Source: Collybiopsis luxurians FD-317 M1 (lineage: Eukaryota > Basidiomycota > Agaricomycetes > Agaricales > Omphalotaceae). Taken from it: a stretch of DNA of 64,000 bases. Below, in pieces: positions 44,370-56,818 of this stretch. The notes under the pieces were generated by a model. That model was not told where the DNA came from and did not search any database. It saw only the letters and a program-made list of their open reading frames with translations. The translations under genes and the position numbers were made by a program. The DNA is taken from positions 62,001 to 126,000 of the forward strand of contig KN834811.1 of NCBI GenBank assembly GCA_000827265.1. The letters run 5' to 3'. Numbering within the stretch: the stretch's first letter is position 1; each line of letters begins with the position of its first letter.

Positions 44370-44892
44370 AGCGTGTCAAAAACAAATGGTTTGCTTGTAG
44401 ACAAGCAAGTGGAAGGGAGGAACACAATTTTATCGCGTGGATTTTTATCACTAATCCTATTAATACAAGCTTCCCGCCACTGTCGGCGCAATGCCGCACT
44501 TCCTGTTTCAGCCTCAAGCTGCGGCATAATCCAAATTAGGTACCTTATCATTATCATTACTAAAAAGGGTACCTAGATAAGTGCGTCATCACCCGAGTAC
44601 GGTTTATCATCTTAAACCAAAAATGGTTTAAGAGTTTATGTCATCGTCCATATATGGTTTAAACGGCATTCCAGACACCGCTCATTAGCCGTTCTCAAGC
44701 CATATTTATAAGTCTACCGTAACACCCAGCCGCCGAACTCCAGCCGAACGTCCATTAGCAGTGGACATCAAATGTATCGAGATAAACGGCACCGCTAGTG
44801 CCGGGGTTCCATAAGAGAAAAGCTGGTAACTTTCTCCAATCACACTCCCACGTCCTTTCCCCCCCGCTCCGGCTGCCAGCACTATCTTGCTA
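44370..44892. other. Upstream region of DUF6533-like copy 3
   Basis: It contains a perfect small hairpin (ttaaacca aaaa tggtttaa, 44612-44631). From about 44708 (ataagtctaccgtaa) the sequence is related to the upstream region of copy 5 (62635-62881), so promoters were duplicated with the genes. Confidence 0.5.
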
Positions 44893-46503
44893 ATGTCGCG
44901 CAGTATGCGTGGTGTTATATTGTCACAGTGGACCCCAGAAGATGCTCAAGCGCAAATGTACGGATCACAAGTTAAAACATTGAAGTTTATCTCACTGTTT
45001 GTAGGAATTGGGAGCGGTACGTCTGGCTCATGCAAGTCGGTATGTCCAAAGTTCACAGAACTCTCTTGCGGCTCAGTTGAAGTCCTCCCCAGTAGTCCTT
45101 ATCTACGATTGGATCATCACCTTGGATCAAGAAGTTGAGCTATTTTGGAAAAGAGATCGCAAAAGCCTTCCGGCAACACTCTTCTTTGTGAATCGATACC
45201 TGAGTCTTCTGGGAACTGTCCCTACGTCTATGCTTTACTTCTGGCCTGAACCAGTTGTTGTACATAATGTGAGTCATTTAATTGTTTAAGGGCAGCGATT
45301 CAATCAAAGTTGTATAGCCACAGCTAGGGTGAGTAGAGATATCAACTCAGACTGGTCAACTATTTATGCATGGACGCTGCTCCTCTGTTAGAGGTCGATA
45401 TCTAAATGTCTATCTGGATGTTTTCTTGGTACTATTACAGATCAATCTCACCGGTATGACGCGGCTGTTATGAAAATGTTACCCTGTCACATTTTCTTCT
45501 CTTTCTCTCAGCCCTTTTTATACTCCGTGTAACAGCCTTATACGGTGGAAATAGATGGATCAAGATATTCATTAGTGCTCTGGGTATGAGCATCATTGTG
45601 AATGGAGTGGTAAGTGAATTGCAGCTGGTTTGCACCGCAATCAATAAGTCTTCCTCAGGTACAGCTGGCTTTAGCGGCTCGAGTACCTCTTACTGAAGTT
45701 CAGCCACAATCAGTAGCAGATCAAATAGGCAATGTACCGGTCTTTTCGCTTGCTCAGTAGGTTTTGCAGTCCTTATAAGTACCCGAACATCCCTAACCTA
45801 AATGGATTTTCATAGGGGACTGCGTGCGTTTCACGGCCCGTGAAGCTTTGTAAAATGAGTGATTGCTCACTGCTTATAGATTTTGTCTATCTTTGGGCTG
45901 GAGTATTTGTTTTCGATCTTACTGTCTTCTCTTTGACTGTTTGGAAAGCAGCTTCCACTTTTAGAAACAAGTACACCCAACGTGGAATAATCACTACTAT
46001 CATGCGTGACGGTAAGTGCACGAAGTATTAGATTACTTCACTAAGTTTGCAATGCTTAATGTGCCAAATTGAAGGTCTCATGTATTTTGGAATCATTACT
46101 CTCACGTCATTGGCAAATGTCCTTGTTCTTGCCGTAAGGAAAATGTTTTTCGATCTTTGCCCAGAATCTGAGAACAAGACTTCCTAATCCACAGTTTGCA
46201 TCAGTGCGATTCTCAGTCCATTCAATTTAACTATTAACATTTTATTTTATGAAATCAGGATCTACTAAGGGGGCTGCTAACTATTCTCACCGATATGTAA
46301 GTTTAATTTGTTAATTAATCACTATGAAACAAATCCTGAATGTTTTACTTTATATTTTCTGGGACAGTCTGTCCTGCATATTGATGTCGCATATGATGTT
46401 TAACTTGCGAGAAAATCACTCTCACACAGAGGTTTCGGCAATGACAAATTTATCACTTGTTTGCAGTCCTATACTGTCAACAATAGACTACTCGGTCACC
46501 TAA
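44893..46503 (+). CDS. DUF6533-like multi-membrane protein, copy 3
   Basis: Twelve exons: 44893-44957, 45005-45039, 45093-45268, 45318-45328, 45392-45453, 45512-45609, 45659-45756, 45816-45823, 45880-46011, 46075-46133, 46259-46296 and 46368-46503. They give 305 aa without an internal stop. Blocks include NWERYVWLMQVVVLIYDWI, ITLDQEVELFW, LFFVNRYLSLLG, ALFILRVTALYGGNR, FVFDLTVFSLTVW and MSHMMFNLRE. The same exon phases and micro-exons as in copy 2 support both models. The start is the ATG at 44893; an inner ATG at 44905 is equally possible. Confidence 0.87.
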
Positions 46504-46947
46504 GTGTATTTACACCATTTGCTGATGTTTTTGCCATAAGCTGACGGCATGATTGTAGCAGGCTGCTATGTTGCTGCGCCAGTCTATTCTCATCTATCCA
46601 TATCCCTACATATACCCTACACAATATCTGCCTATAATCATATTCTCTTAGCTCCACTTATTCCACATACTTTACATATTGTCCGAATACTAGTTTACAT
46701 TACTTCACTCTTTGACCTATCCACATTAGTCAATTACTTTGAAGTCGCCATTATTACATACTATACCCTCATCTACTATAAAAGCCAGCTAAATACATAG
46801 AGTAGGGCAAGTTATGCAGCGTTCTCTGGGTTGAATCCTGATATGCATAGTATATGCATAATATTAATGTAGACCGGAAGTCTTATTAATATCATATGAT
46901 ATAGTAATATAGCAGTATAGCTAAGTATAACCCCTCTAAATCTGATA
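46504..46947. other. Intergenic, AT-rich
   Basis: A TATA-like site (ctataaaagccag, near 46778) followed by a short purine-rich stretch may be a solo LTR remnant. No second copy exists in the window. Confidence 0.3.
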
Positions 46948-47786
46948 CTACACAGCTACGAAAGCGCCCAACAACGTCCCACCTACAACCATTCCAACGC
47001 AAGAAATGAACCCAGAGGAACTTATTGTTCCCATATCAATTCTCCTTGCGCTGTTAGACGAGGTGGATGTGCTACTCGATGGACTTGGACTGGGTCCATT
47101 GGGTCCATTCGATCCATTCGATCCAGATCCTGAGTCCCCGGAACCAGAGTTTCCAGAGTTTCCAGAATCGACGACGGCTGTAAAGACATGCCCCGCAAAC
47201 GTCGTCGGACGACCTGCGGGGCTATCGGTGAGCGTGATAGCCTCACCTCCTTGGGAGGTTACGATTGTGTATATTCCATTTCTGCTATCAGCTGTAGTTT
47301 TGAGTGTAATAAGTACCATGTAGAATTGTTGACGAGGACGGAAAAGCCTCTCCCCTAATCGAAAAGCCAAAGGAAATAAAGCACTTACAAGTCAAAGTCT
47401 CAATCACCCCAGGCGCAACCACCGTTGCACCAAACGCCGAAGCGACATAACTCGTAGCGTCTCCATAGACCGACGAAGCTCCACTCGATATTTCGCTCTG
47501 TACGGATGTGACGAAACTTGTAGCGTCCGACAAGATAGAAGAGGCGTCGGAGGTGACTTCGGGTTGGACGGAGGAGACAAAGCTGGTTACGTCTCCGAGG
47601 ACAGACGATACGCCGGATGAGATTTCGCTGAGGACTAACAGGAGGAGTAAAAGTAGGTTAGATATGTTCAACCGCGTTAAGGATTGAAATTGGAGAGTTA
47701 CCATTACCACGTTCTGCGATTGCGGTGCCCAGGGTGGGCTCTATAAATGCGTAAGCAGCTATGAGCAGAGCGAAATGGAGGGCCAT
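46948..47786 (-). CDS. Secreted, probably GPI-anchored serine-rich surface protein
   Basis: Three exons, 47702-47786, 47389-47634 and 46948-47291, give 224 aa. Residues 1-20 or so are a signal peptide (MALHFALLIAAYAFIEPTLG). The middle holds about three degenerate repeats of 22-26 residues (SEISSGVSSVLGDVTSFVSS; PEVTSDASSILSDATSFVTS; SEISSGASSVYGDATSYVAS). Then follow a Gly/Ser/Asn-Pro low-complexity stretch and a hydrophobic C-terminus (GMVVGGTLLGAFVAV) that fits a GPI signal. Such proteins sit at the cell surface or wall. No catalytic motif is visible. The exon 2 to 3 join (93-nt intron) is the least certain. Confidence 0.7.
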
Positions 47787-49827
47787 GGCTTTGGATGTCT
47801 TTACAAGCAGACGGGGGGAAGGGAACGTAGGCTGCCCTGTAGCTACAGTCGTACGCATTTATATACTAGCTCCCCAAAGGTCGTTGAGTACTTGCACTCT
47901 TAGAATTGCCAACACAATGCTGCGACGGTTAACCGTCTGCACGAACCGTCTATCCGGTGCTTCCCGTCCGTTCAAGCCGTGATACGCATAGGGAGTCGGA
48001 GTAGAAGTCGATATAAATTAAATTGATCCTTTTACATCGCAATCCGGCACTGACCATTGGTGGTCTTCCAAACTGTCTTCTGCTGTATGTCTGGGTGGGT
48101 GTAGGAGTACTCGAGCACAGATATTATGATCTTAGTGTGGCCGGAATGAGATTCGCATACTATGTCCTACGCAGAAGTGGGTCATCTTAGCGTTTTCATC
48201 TGTATTGATGGATATTGTTTGAGCGGAGGAAGTTTGGATAGGTCAGGCATTGTGCGCAGGCTTCTTGCGAGTAAATCGAGTCTATTATGATCTTGTTACG
48301 GGTGGAGATGGCGGTGCCAGAATTGAGTTATGAGAGTGGGGTCCAAATTTGGCAATACTCGAGAAGCGGCACCTGCGTGAAAAGGTGCTCGAATGGCAGC
48401 TCAGGATCAAATTCTCTTTACATTACTCATTGACACTCTGAGTGTATAGTATATCCAGATAACATGTAATGTTCAACACAAAAGGTGTAGGAACGAGTGT
48501 ATAAAATCTCATGTATCGGGGCAAAGGAGGAAATTTGGGGTGTAACAGTGGATTCATTCGTTGATAGGAGGCCTAATATGCCAGAATACCTTATAATCTG
48601 TGCTAATAAGGAGCCGCAGGGACTATGCGACACACCAGTAGCCTGATTTCCACAGTTTACTCCCAACGCCCACGCAAGGCAGCCGATTTCCAGCAACCAC
48701 TGATTCCAATCCTATAATCGTGACACCGGGGGATGAAAAGAGCACAAAATCCTAAGTAAAATTCCAAGGTTGCTTGATGGATTGGAGATACTATACTATC
48801 AAAACCTTGGAAGATTCCAACCATCCGGTCAAAAGTTATGGGCACTGAAATTTCGGGGCGCCTCGAAACAGAGTGCTGACTGGCTTACAACCCAATTCGG
48901 ATGAAGAGTGACATTCTGAGAGCAATAATGTATTACAGTTTTCTCCAAGGGTATTTTGAGCCATGACATTGGTTTTTGAGGTGAGAGGAAGAGTGTTGGA
49001 GGAGCTAGAGGCCAAAGTGTTGTGGAGATATCGGGAAAGATAGTGGATTTACGGCATTTGGCCGACCGGCCCGAAAATTTCATCTGCCATTTCTGCTACT
49101 CCGCCTCGTCACCTTCCAAATTGTTCTCATAGCATTACTAGAAACTACTCTATGTCTGGGTGGCGGCCGTTTTTTATAAGATTATTTTTTGCGATGTGTA
49201 GCCACCGAACGACCTACTACTCAGTCCGGCCCGTTACCGGGTCGGCAATAGTAATTAGGGCACTGTAACCGGTTCGGTAGTTGGAGGTTATCGCCCGGGA
49301 TTCTGATGGATGGAAGTTACTATCCAAGCTAGTAGAGTTCCAGTAACCCAGGTTCGAGTCCTCACTGGGATTAGAACATCTTGTTTCGCTTCATTTCTTT
49401 CAATCATATTTCCAGAAAGAGCAGTGCTACGTAGTCAGAACAGCTAATCAAAGAACACATTTATTCTTTTTCGAGTAATTACTCTTGTGAAGTCACGCCG
49501 ACGAGAACGGCTGTTTTCAGCATCATCAAAACTTCCTGAACCTTGTCTATATAACTAGATGAGCGACTGACTCCCAATGGAGATCACAGAAAACGTCTCT
49601 AAGGATGATCTTGCGATCTTAGAGCATGTCAGCGTACCCGTATAGCGTCGGTGTACGACGGGCACTAGGTGATCTTCCGGGTCAAGCATAGTAACCGAAA
49701 TCTATATTTCTGGCTCTACTGAGTCTTCTCAGCCCAGTCAAATGACCGTATTCCACGGTTCTACCCACATATATAATCCATCTGTCCGTTGTGAATCAAG
49801 TAGATCCTACCTTGCCACGATTCCAGC
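47787..49827. other. Intergenic
   Basis: About 2 kb without a recognised gene. Minus-strand ORFs at 48427-49083 lack domains. A box-B-like ggttcgagtcc at 49352-49362 is not part of a foldable tRNA. Confidence 0.4.
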
Positions 49828-51159
49828 ATGTCTGCTCCCCAAGGTGAAATAAAACAACCCCTTCACCCCTCCATGATTCCCCGCTTAGACCCGGAATACA
49901 TCTCGTTTCATGACAAGTATATCCAATACATCACCCCTCCGCATACACTCCCGTGGGATCCAGTAAAGATGCGAGGTGTACCAGCGTATGCGGCGGGCTC
50001 GAGAAAGCCACTTGAGGTAGGAAAGATTGAGGAATTCGAGTTGAAGAAGGGAGGTCATGGTCGGAAGATGAGGGCGTATACGCCGCATGGGGAGGCGCCC
50101 GGAACTGGTTGGCCGGTTATCGTTTATTTCCACGGAGGTAGGTGCTTGTGTTTGGAGGTGCAGTTACAAGGTTTAATGATGAATGCATCATTCAGGTGGA
50201 TGGGCTCTGGGTGGACTTGACAGTGAACAGTCTGTAATCACGAATCTTTGTATCGGTGAGTTTAGAGAATGACTTGACTAGCAGCGAAGTCTGAAACTTT
50301 ACCCAGGAGCAAAGTGTGTAGTGTTGTCGGTTGACTATCGACTGGCACCCGAGAACAAGTTCCCAGCAGCAGTTGAGGATGCGGTTGAAGCTCTTCAATG
50401 GGTCCTCACAGAAGGAAAGGACTTGCTCAATGTCGACACGTCCAAAATAGCCACTGGAGGCCTTTCTGCGTTAGTAAAACTTTTTATCAATGTGTATCTT
50501 ATTCATTCATCTTGCTACACAGTGGCGGAAATCTCGCTGCAGTCCTGGCACTCAAGTCTGTCGAAGACTCGTTTACTCCTCCTCTACCCAAACCGATGAG
50601 GCTGCAACTTCTCATCGTTCCCGCCCTCGATCAAACTTCCACCGACGCTCCCGGGGGCCGCTGGGAGTCGAACAAGCATGCACCATTTCTACCACCCGCC
50701 CGAGTTAGGTGGTTTAAAGGGATGTATCTCCGCAACGAAGAAGACTGGTTGAAGTGGGAAGCTTCGCCGATTTTGGCCCCCCAAGCGCTGCTCCAGAAAG
50801 CTCCAAGAGCTTGGATCGCAGCTGGTGAGGTGGACATCTTGTGTAACGAAGCTGAGGCATATGCGGACAAGTTACGAAATTGCGGGGTGGAAGCGGAATG
50901 CGTGGTGTATAAAGGAGGAACACATGTGAATTTTGCACTTGATGGTGCGTTCTTTTCCTTTGTACCAGACAACAGATGTCCTGATGCGCCAATGTGTAAT
51001 TGGTTAACTCTTCGGATGAACAGCGTAAGCGTAGTGTTCCACTCAAGAAAAAACACGTACTAACCATTCAATCCTTTATATAGTGTGATGAAGAGCGGCG
51101 CACAAGGTATCTCGGATGCGGTTAATGCACTAGCGCGAGCATTTGGACCAGTAGTGTAG
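49828..51159 (+). CDS. HSL-type alpha/beta hydrolase (esterase/lipase family)
   Basis: Exons 49828-50137, 50196-50255, 50307-50469 and 50523-50944 join in frame; a last exon ends with TAG at 51157-51159 (GISDAVNALARAFGPVV). The splice before it is uncertain. The oxyanion motif is VIVYFHGGGWALGG (residues 97-110). The nucleophile is Ser177 in GGLSAGGNLAAV, where most relatives have G-D-S-A-G. The acid is Asp282 (AGEVDIL) and the base His312 (GGTHVNFAL). Another family block is VDYRLAPENKFPAAVEDA. The fold hydrolyses carboxyl esters; the substrate is unknown. There is no signal peptide, so the enzyme is probably cytosolic. Confidence 0.85.
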
Positions 51160-51413
51160 GTGTCACATTGTGTACATTAGCTCCGCGTTAGTTTCCTTCT
51201 GGCGTTCAAACCTTGGACCATGTCACGTAATAGATCTTCCTTCTGAAAAGACATAATGTTTGGGGATACCCCATGGGGAAGATCTCGAGGGATGCCTGAT
51301 CACGATTATTTGACCTATACAATACGAAAAGACCGATCCACGTTATACACGAGTTTCGAGGGATACAGGTAAAATTCTCAGCTCTATAATATTGAGACTA
51401 GCCGTTTAATCGT

Positions 51414-54400
51414 TTAATGCTCTGCCAACGATAACGCACTTTTCCCCGCATCACGAGTGCCAACACCAACACTATCAAGATTACCCCCGAGCTCTTTGAA
51501 CTCCCACGTCACATCGGCAGAATACACCCCCACCGAAGAAAGTGTAGAGGACGCCGGCCAAGCATAAGGTGCACTGAAAAGCGTTCCAATACCAGTACCT
51601 CCCCCCGCTTCTTCTACATTGAGAGGTTCCCCGCCTCCTCCTCCAACCATCTGTCCTGTACTGTTAAACACCATCTGCCTCAGCATCATCAACTCCCTCT
51701 CCTCCCACTCCCGCTGCATCCTCTCTGCATCCTCGTATTCCTTTTTAACAGCCTCCCTCTCCACCTTCTCCTTCCTCCGCGTCCTCTTCCCCTTTTTCTC
51801 ATCATTCGTTCGCAGTTGATCCTTGGGAATTTCGACCTTAACTTTGTTTCCCCCTATCTGATCCGCTTCACGGGCAGCACGCTTCTCATTCTTCACTCGA
51901 AGAACAGCGGCCTTCTTTTCCTCCCTTTCTTCCTCCGAACGTATACTTTGGCTAACGAGCATTTCATGGTCGGGGCGTGTAGAACGTCGCTTAGCCGTTT
52001 GGCGGGGACGCCCGCGAGAAGATGTTGATGGCGGGATATGACCTGGATGAGGTGGACCTGGAGCAGATACGACGTGCCAGAACTGAGGCTGATTGTCGGG
52101 AATGGAAGTCTGAAGAGGCGGAGGCTGAAAGAATAGAACTTGGGAGTCGCCGGTATCCATGTTAGAGACAGACGTGCCCGTACTGCTCGTACTCGGCGCC
52201 CATTGGATTGTCCGCACAGAGCCTTTATACGTAGCGTCTCCATTCGAGACCGATTCCGAGTGCTTTCGTGTTGGTTCGGCTTGACGAGACGCACTAGACC
52301 TACGAACGTAGCCACGGAATGAAAATGAATATGAGATTCCTCAAGAGCTTCTAAAGACTTACGAATCATCCAAGTTCCGCTCTACCTCCCCCTGTTCTAC
52401 ACCGGCGGCATCAATACTTCCAAAAGGATCAACATTCTCCTTTACAGCGTCAACGACAGGGCCACCCGTCAACACAGATGGTGCTCTGGTCCTCCCGCTC
52501 CTACTCGATCCTCCGCCCACTCCTGTATGTTCATCATCATCACCATCCTCATCCGTATCCGTCTCGTCCTCAAGCACCTCCCTCAACCTCAACCCTCGAG
52601 GTCTAAGCTCCCTCTCCCTCTCCACCTCCACCCTCTCGTAACTCTTTGCCTTCCCTTTAATCATCCGTCTCCCATCTTCCGCTTCTCCCCCAACCCCCTG
52701 CAAAAAGTTGGCCATATAATCCTCCTTCAATACCGTCTGGCCATGAGTCGTTCGCATCCGATACGTGATAACACGATGATGACGACGATGACCGGGGGTA
52801 GACAAGATATCAACGGAATCGTCCCCAGCTTCGTTCTCGTGTTCGTGTTCATGTTCATGTTCGACTTCGCTTCCGGTATCGTTATTGGTGGAGCGGATTC
52901 GAGTTCGAGTCCGAGTCCGCATAGGAGTGGAGGCGGGAGTAGCTAAAGCAGAGGCGCAGGTAGATGCTGCACCGCGAGAAGACGAAGGAGATACCTCAAC
53001 CTCAACCCCATCCCCAGTCTTCCGCTTCCTTTTCCTCGATGTCCTACTCGGCCACTGACCATGCAACGACAACGACGGAGGTACAGGAGCCTGAAGTGGG
53101 AGCTTAGCCCACGGGGGAGGTGGAATCTGATGACCTACTACCGCTAAAGACGACGTTGGGAGTGCAGATAGAGTGCCGGGAGGTTGGAAAGAAGAAGGTT
53201 CTGGAAGGGGAGGAGGTGGAGAAGTTGAACGTCGTTTTGCCGCGGTTCCATAGGAATCCGACGACGCAACAAACGCAGACAATCGAGAAGGCTCAGACTC
53301 CGACTTCACCAACGCCAACGTCTTCCCATCCTCATTCGCCGAAGTCCCTAGCGAGTAGCTGAGCCGCTCACGGTCATCCTCCCCCTCCTCAGGGTAACAT
53401 AACCCATCCACATCCGCAATGATATCATATATATCAAGACCACCGTCACCCTCCGTATCCGTATCCACGCCATTCCCCTCGGCCTCATTTCCACCAGGTA
53501 CGAGGGGAAGATCGAAGATACGGCTTCCCGCACGCCCAGAGGGCACCTGTAACGAAGACGGATCCGAACCTAAATTCGAATTGGAATGCGACAATGTCGA
53601 TTGATTCCTTGACTCATCCGGAGATGACAGGGATGGGCGGGAAGGGTGAGAAGCACGGTCTTGTTGTGTAGACGGTTCGGAAGGAGGGAAGTCGATACCG
53701 GGACCGTGTCTATTTCGAGGAAGAGATGAGTGGGAAGAGGAGTAGAAGGATAAGGGCGCGGAGCAGGGTGCCTCTTTTCGCCTGGGAGATGACTCGGATC
53801 TTGGTCTACTGGAAGTCGACAAAGACGCTGCGTCCTCCATGAGCAGAGTAGAGTTATGGGATACGTGGGATCTGGTATTCGAGTATGAAGAGGGTTCCGG
53901 TCTCGTCGTGTCGACCGAAGTTCCAGAGGTAGTCTGCGAAGAACCAGGTTTGAGAGCCATCTTCGATCTCCTGGAGCTCCTTGACGGTTTCACTACGCTC
54001 CTGCCAGTCTCATAACTTGAATTCAGCTCCGAAAACTGCGCATTATTCCGCGAGAACGTTTTCCACCGAGGTGATATATAAGAACTGTCGAAAGGTTGAA
54101 AAAGACCCGATGGATGCAAGGGTGAATGGGAGAGGACGCCGCCAAAAGCAGACGGCAAGCAATCGAGGTACTTGTCCATCAATGTTAAAGATGACCGTCG
54201 GCCGTCGTGCATCCTCCCTGGCCCAGTACGAGGAGCCACAGAAAACCCATTCCCGTCTCTCGATTCGTCCGATTCAGAAAGATCGCTCGAGTCCTCATAC
54301 TCAGTTGCGTCGACAGAGTCTGAGAACGAGTTAACGTCGTTTGAAGAGCAAAATGTGGCTGGCTTTAAGGAAAATTTAGACCTGGAATAAGTAAAAATAA

Positions 54401-54764
54401 GTAATAGAAATCAGATTCGGAGATAGGAAGGGTATATCTGTATCAGGACGTACCGGAAGACTGAGTCTTTCTCTTCATCTACTTCAGGTGCCCAATGAAC
54501 CGTTTTTCGTCTTTTCAAGGTATTTCCAGATCGATCTTCTTCGATACTTGCACCTGAATCTTCGGTTTGCAAAGAGCCCGCACAAAAAGCTTCCGAAATA
54601 GCTCGTTTACGAAAGGATGATACGGCTCCGAGATTGGACACATGCGAGGGAAAAAAAGAGCTAGAGTTCGGTGCGGTAACTGATTCCGAGTGTGCGGCAA
54701 GTCCCATCCCGGGAAATATTGAACGAAAATCCGTGTAGCGGTCGGAATTTACAGCATGAGTCAT
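51414..54764 (-). CDS. Large disordered, probably nuclear protein with AT-hook-like motif
   Basis: Three exons, 54454-54764, 52363-54381 and 51414-52299, give 1071 aa with all phases consistent. No catalytic domain is visible. The protein is rich in Ser, Pro, Arg and acidic residues and is mostly disordered by composition. Features: KRRKTVHWAPEVDEE near residue 85, a possible short interaction motif echoed by VRTIQWAPS in exon 3; a nuclear-localisation-type cluster (TSRKRKRKTGDG); alternating RT and HE runs (RTRTRTRIRS, EHEHEHEHENE); an AT-hook-like SSRGRPRQTAKRRS; and a charged coiled coil (EREAVKKEYEDAERMQREWE). A role in chromatin or transcription is inference from these features. I do not recognise the family. 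Confidence 0.75.
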
Positions 54765-55798
54765 GTCGAATTCAGCTACTCACATCCAGTGAAAGTCCCC
54801 CGCAGCTAGTCGTAATAAAAGGAGGAAAAAAATAGAAAGAACCAGGGCTTGGCCAGCTCTAGCCTGGTTGGCAGATGAGAGTCCAGGTGAAAGAGCTGAA
54901 CGCGTGTCCATTCCTCAGACGACGAAAAGTAGCACGTGGCACTGGTCGAATCCTCGTGATCGCGACAGCCTCGTCGGAAATTTCCGTACCGAGCCTATGC
55001 CGGTACGCGGCACAGCCTAGCTCCGTTGCTGACGCCTTCCACTCGACGTTCAGAGCCCTATTTAATTATCGATTTTCATGTGTGCTAGATTACAGCACCA
55101 TAGGGACATGGTTAAATGAGCTGGACGTAAGTAGGTGGTATCGTTTGACGGTCGTCAGTGAGGGAACGGGATATTCACGTATGCAAGTGGGAAGATATGT
55201 CAATAACCAGCCTATGTAGCATACTCGGGTGCGTAATATACAGATACCAATTGGACCTAAAACTAGTAAGTATCAGACGTAAATGTATCATCGCAACGCA
55301 ATACCAAAAAATCCCGTTCCAAAGCCCAATCATTGAATACATTTATAAAGTACATACGTTATTGAGTTATTGGTCAATCTACTCAAATGACACTGCACAC
55401 CCTGGGTAGAGCTCCAGTTAACGTCAAGGAATACGAGTACAGAAGAAAGAGAGACAAGACTCACCAACAATTCAGAACCCAAGTACATACAACCCCGAAA
55501 AAAAAACCAAAACGAAAGGAATGTGTCAAAGTGGAACACCGTAATAAGTACACAGACGAATAAAAACCCTTCGGTTGAACGGAATACAGTGCATCAGTAC
55601 ATTGACGATTCATTCTTTACGGGAACTACTCACCTCTCCCAGCCAACACTAGTACTTTCGGAATAAGGTTAAGCCCCATTAATCCAACACAAGATCCTTT
55701 TTCTCATCATCGTGAGACCTTACTACGTCCTCGGTACACCGAATCAAGCCAGATACAGCATCATCCTCTTCCCCTCTCCTACAGATGCGTGCCACGAG
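54765..55798. other. Intergenic
   Basis: No gene is recognised between two minus-strand genes. The first part is probably the promoter of the 1071-aa gene. Confidence 0.4.
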
Positions 55799-56818
55799 TC
55801 AAACTCCGCAATATCTCGGGAGAGCATCGGACGGAAACTCGTACCTGTACAAACGCCACTGTCGCGCAAAGAAACCCAAGTCACTATCCCGACACTTCAT
55901 CTCCTGCTCAACACCCAAAGGAACCAGTTCCGGAACATTAGCATTCGGAACCACCTCCGAGTCCGATCCCAACTTTAATCCTCCACCACTCCCCTCACTC
56001 AAATTTGACGGCCCTTGTGAAAACGAAGAAGCTCCATCCAAAGATTCCAAATCCATCATCGAACGGTCCCTGTGCCACACACCCATAGCGTAAAGTGCCA
56101 AAAATAACACAGAAACTTCTCCAGCGCAAATCGGTAACGAACGACTGGCCATGGAGAAGAGACGAGTAAAAGCGCCGGGGAGGAGGGTTTGTATAGACCA
56201 CCACAGGCTGGTGACCACTGGCATTGCGGTTGATAAATAAGACGAGGCACTGGGAATAATTGATGAACCGGGAATTGGAATCGTAGGGAGAGTGAATGAA
56301 TCCAAGCCCACGAATGAGCATGCCCCGGATGTAGTCGTCTCTCTGCAGCGGTTGTAGATACTGTCGTTGATGATGATCACCGCGAGCAGAAACACCACAT
56401 ACGGACGCGAGCCGGTGCATCTCTTCCTCACGTTGCTATGACATTCCTTTCCACCCATAAACGGGCAGTCCTGACTGCCCACGGAGCAAGTATCCGTATC
56501 CGTAGTACAGCGCCTCGATCCCGAAATAAAGTACCGGAGCTTGATCATGAGATGAACGAAAGCGATGAGAAGTTTATACCACACAAACACGAACGCTCCG
56601 AAAGCCAGAGCACTAGCCTGCGCTCGCGTGTGCCATTCTAGATCCTCCAACGACGCTTCTATACCGTCCGGAGTTGGATCCGACACGAACAGGGGAAGTA
56701 GGATTCCAGGATATGAGAGGACGAGCTCGGATAGAATGACGAGGGATGTAATCACCGATACGGTTACGAGGAAGAAAGCCACGAGGATTCGGAACTTTAG
56801 TCGATCAGGATGCGACAT
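55799..56818 (-). CDS. Multi-membrane protein, 339 aa, family unknown
   Basis: A single exon from ATG 56818 to the stop at 55799. Hydrophobic segments are seen near residues 10-45 (ILVAFFLVTVSVITSLVILS, VLSYPGILLPLFV), 70-92 (ASALAFGAFVFVWYKLLIAF), 140-152 (YVVFLLAVIIIND), about 195-215, and 235-246 (VSVLFLALYAMG), so four to six helices are likely. A Cys-rich loop (CTTDTDTCSVGSQDCPFMGG) lies between helices. The C-terminal third is polar and Ser/Gly-rich. It has no homology I can name. Spacing and codon use look like a normal gene. Confidence 0.65.
   Translation of the reverse strand: MSHPDRLKFRILVAFFLVTVSVITSLVILSELVLSYPGILLPLFVSDPTPDGIEASLEDLEWHTRAQASALAFGAFVFVWYKLLIAFVHLMIKLRYFISGSRRCTTDTDTCSVGSQDCPFMGGKECHSNVRKRCTGSRPYVVFLLAVIIINDSIYNRCRETTTSGACSFVGLDSFTLPTIPIPGSSIIPSASSYLSTAMPVVTSLWWSIQTLLPGAFTRLFSMASRSLPICAGEVSVLFLALYAMGVWHRDRSMMDLESLDGASSFSQGPSNLSEGSGGGLKLGSDSEVVPNANVPELVPLGVEQEMKCRDSDLGFFARQWRLYRYEFPSDALPRYCGV

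Noticed and set aside
46504..46947. Solo LTR with TATA box
   Set aside because: No TG...CA borders or target duplication could be defined and there is no second copy in the window.
48427..49083. Minus-strand ORFs of 62-89 codons
   Set aside because: Overlapping frames, no family motifs, no convincing splice joins.
49352..49380. tRNA-like B box (ggttcgagtcc)
   Set aside because: The 5 bases either side of the T-loop do not pair, and no acceptor or anticodon arm can be folded around it. At most a decayed SINE promoter.
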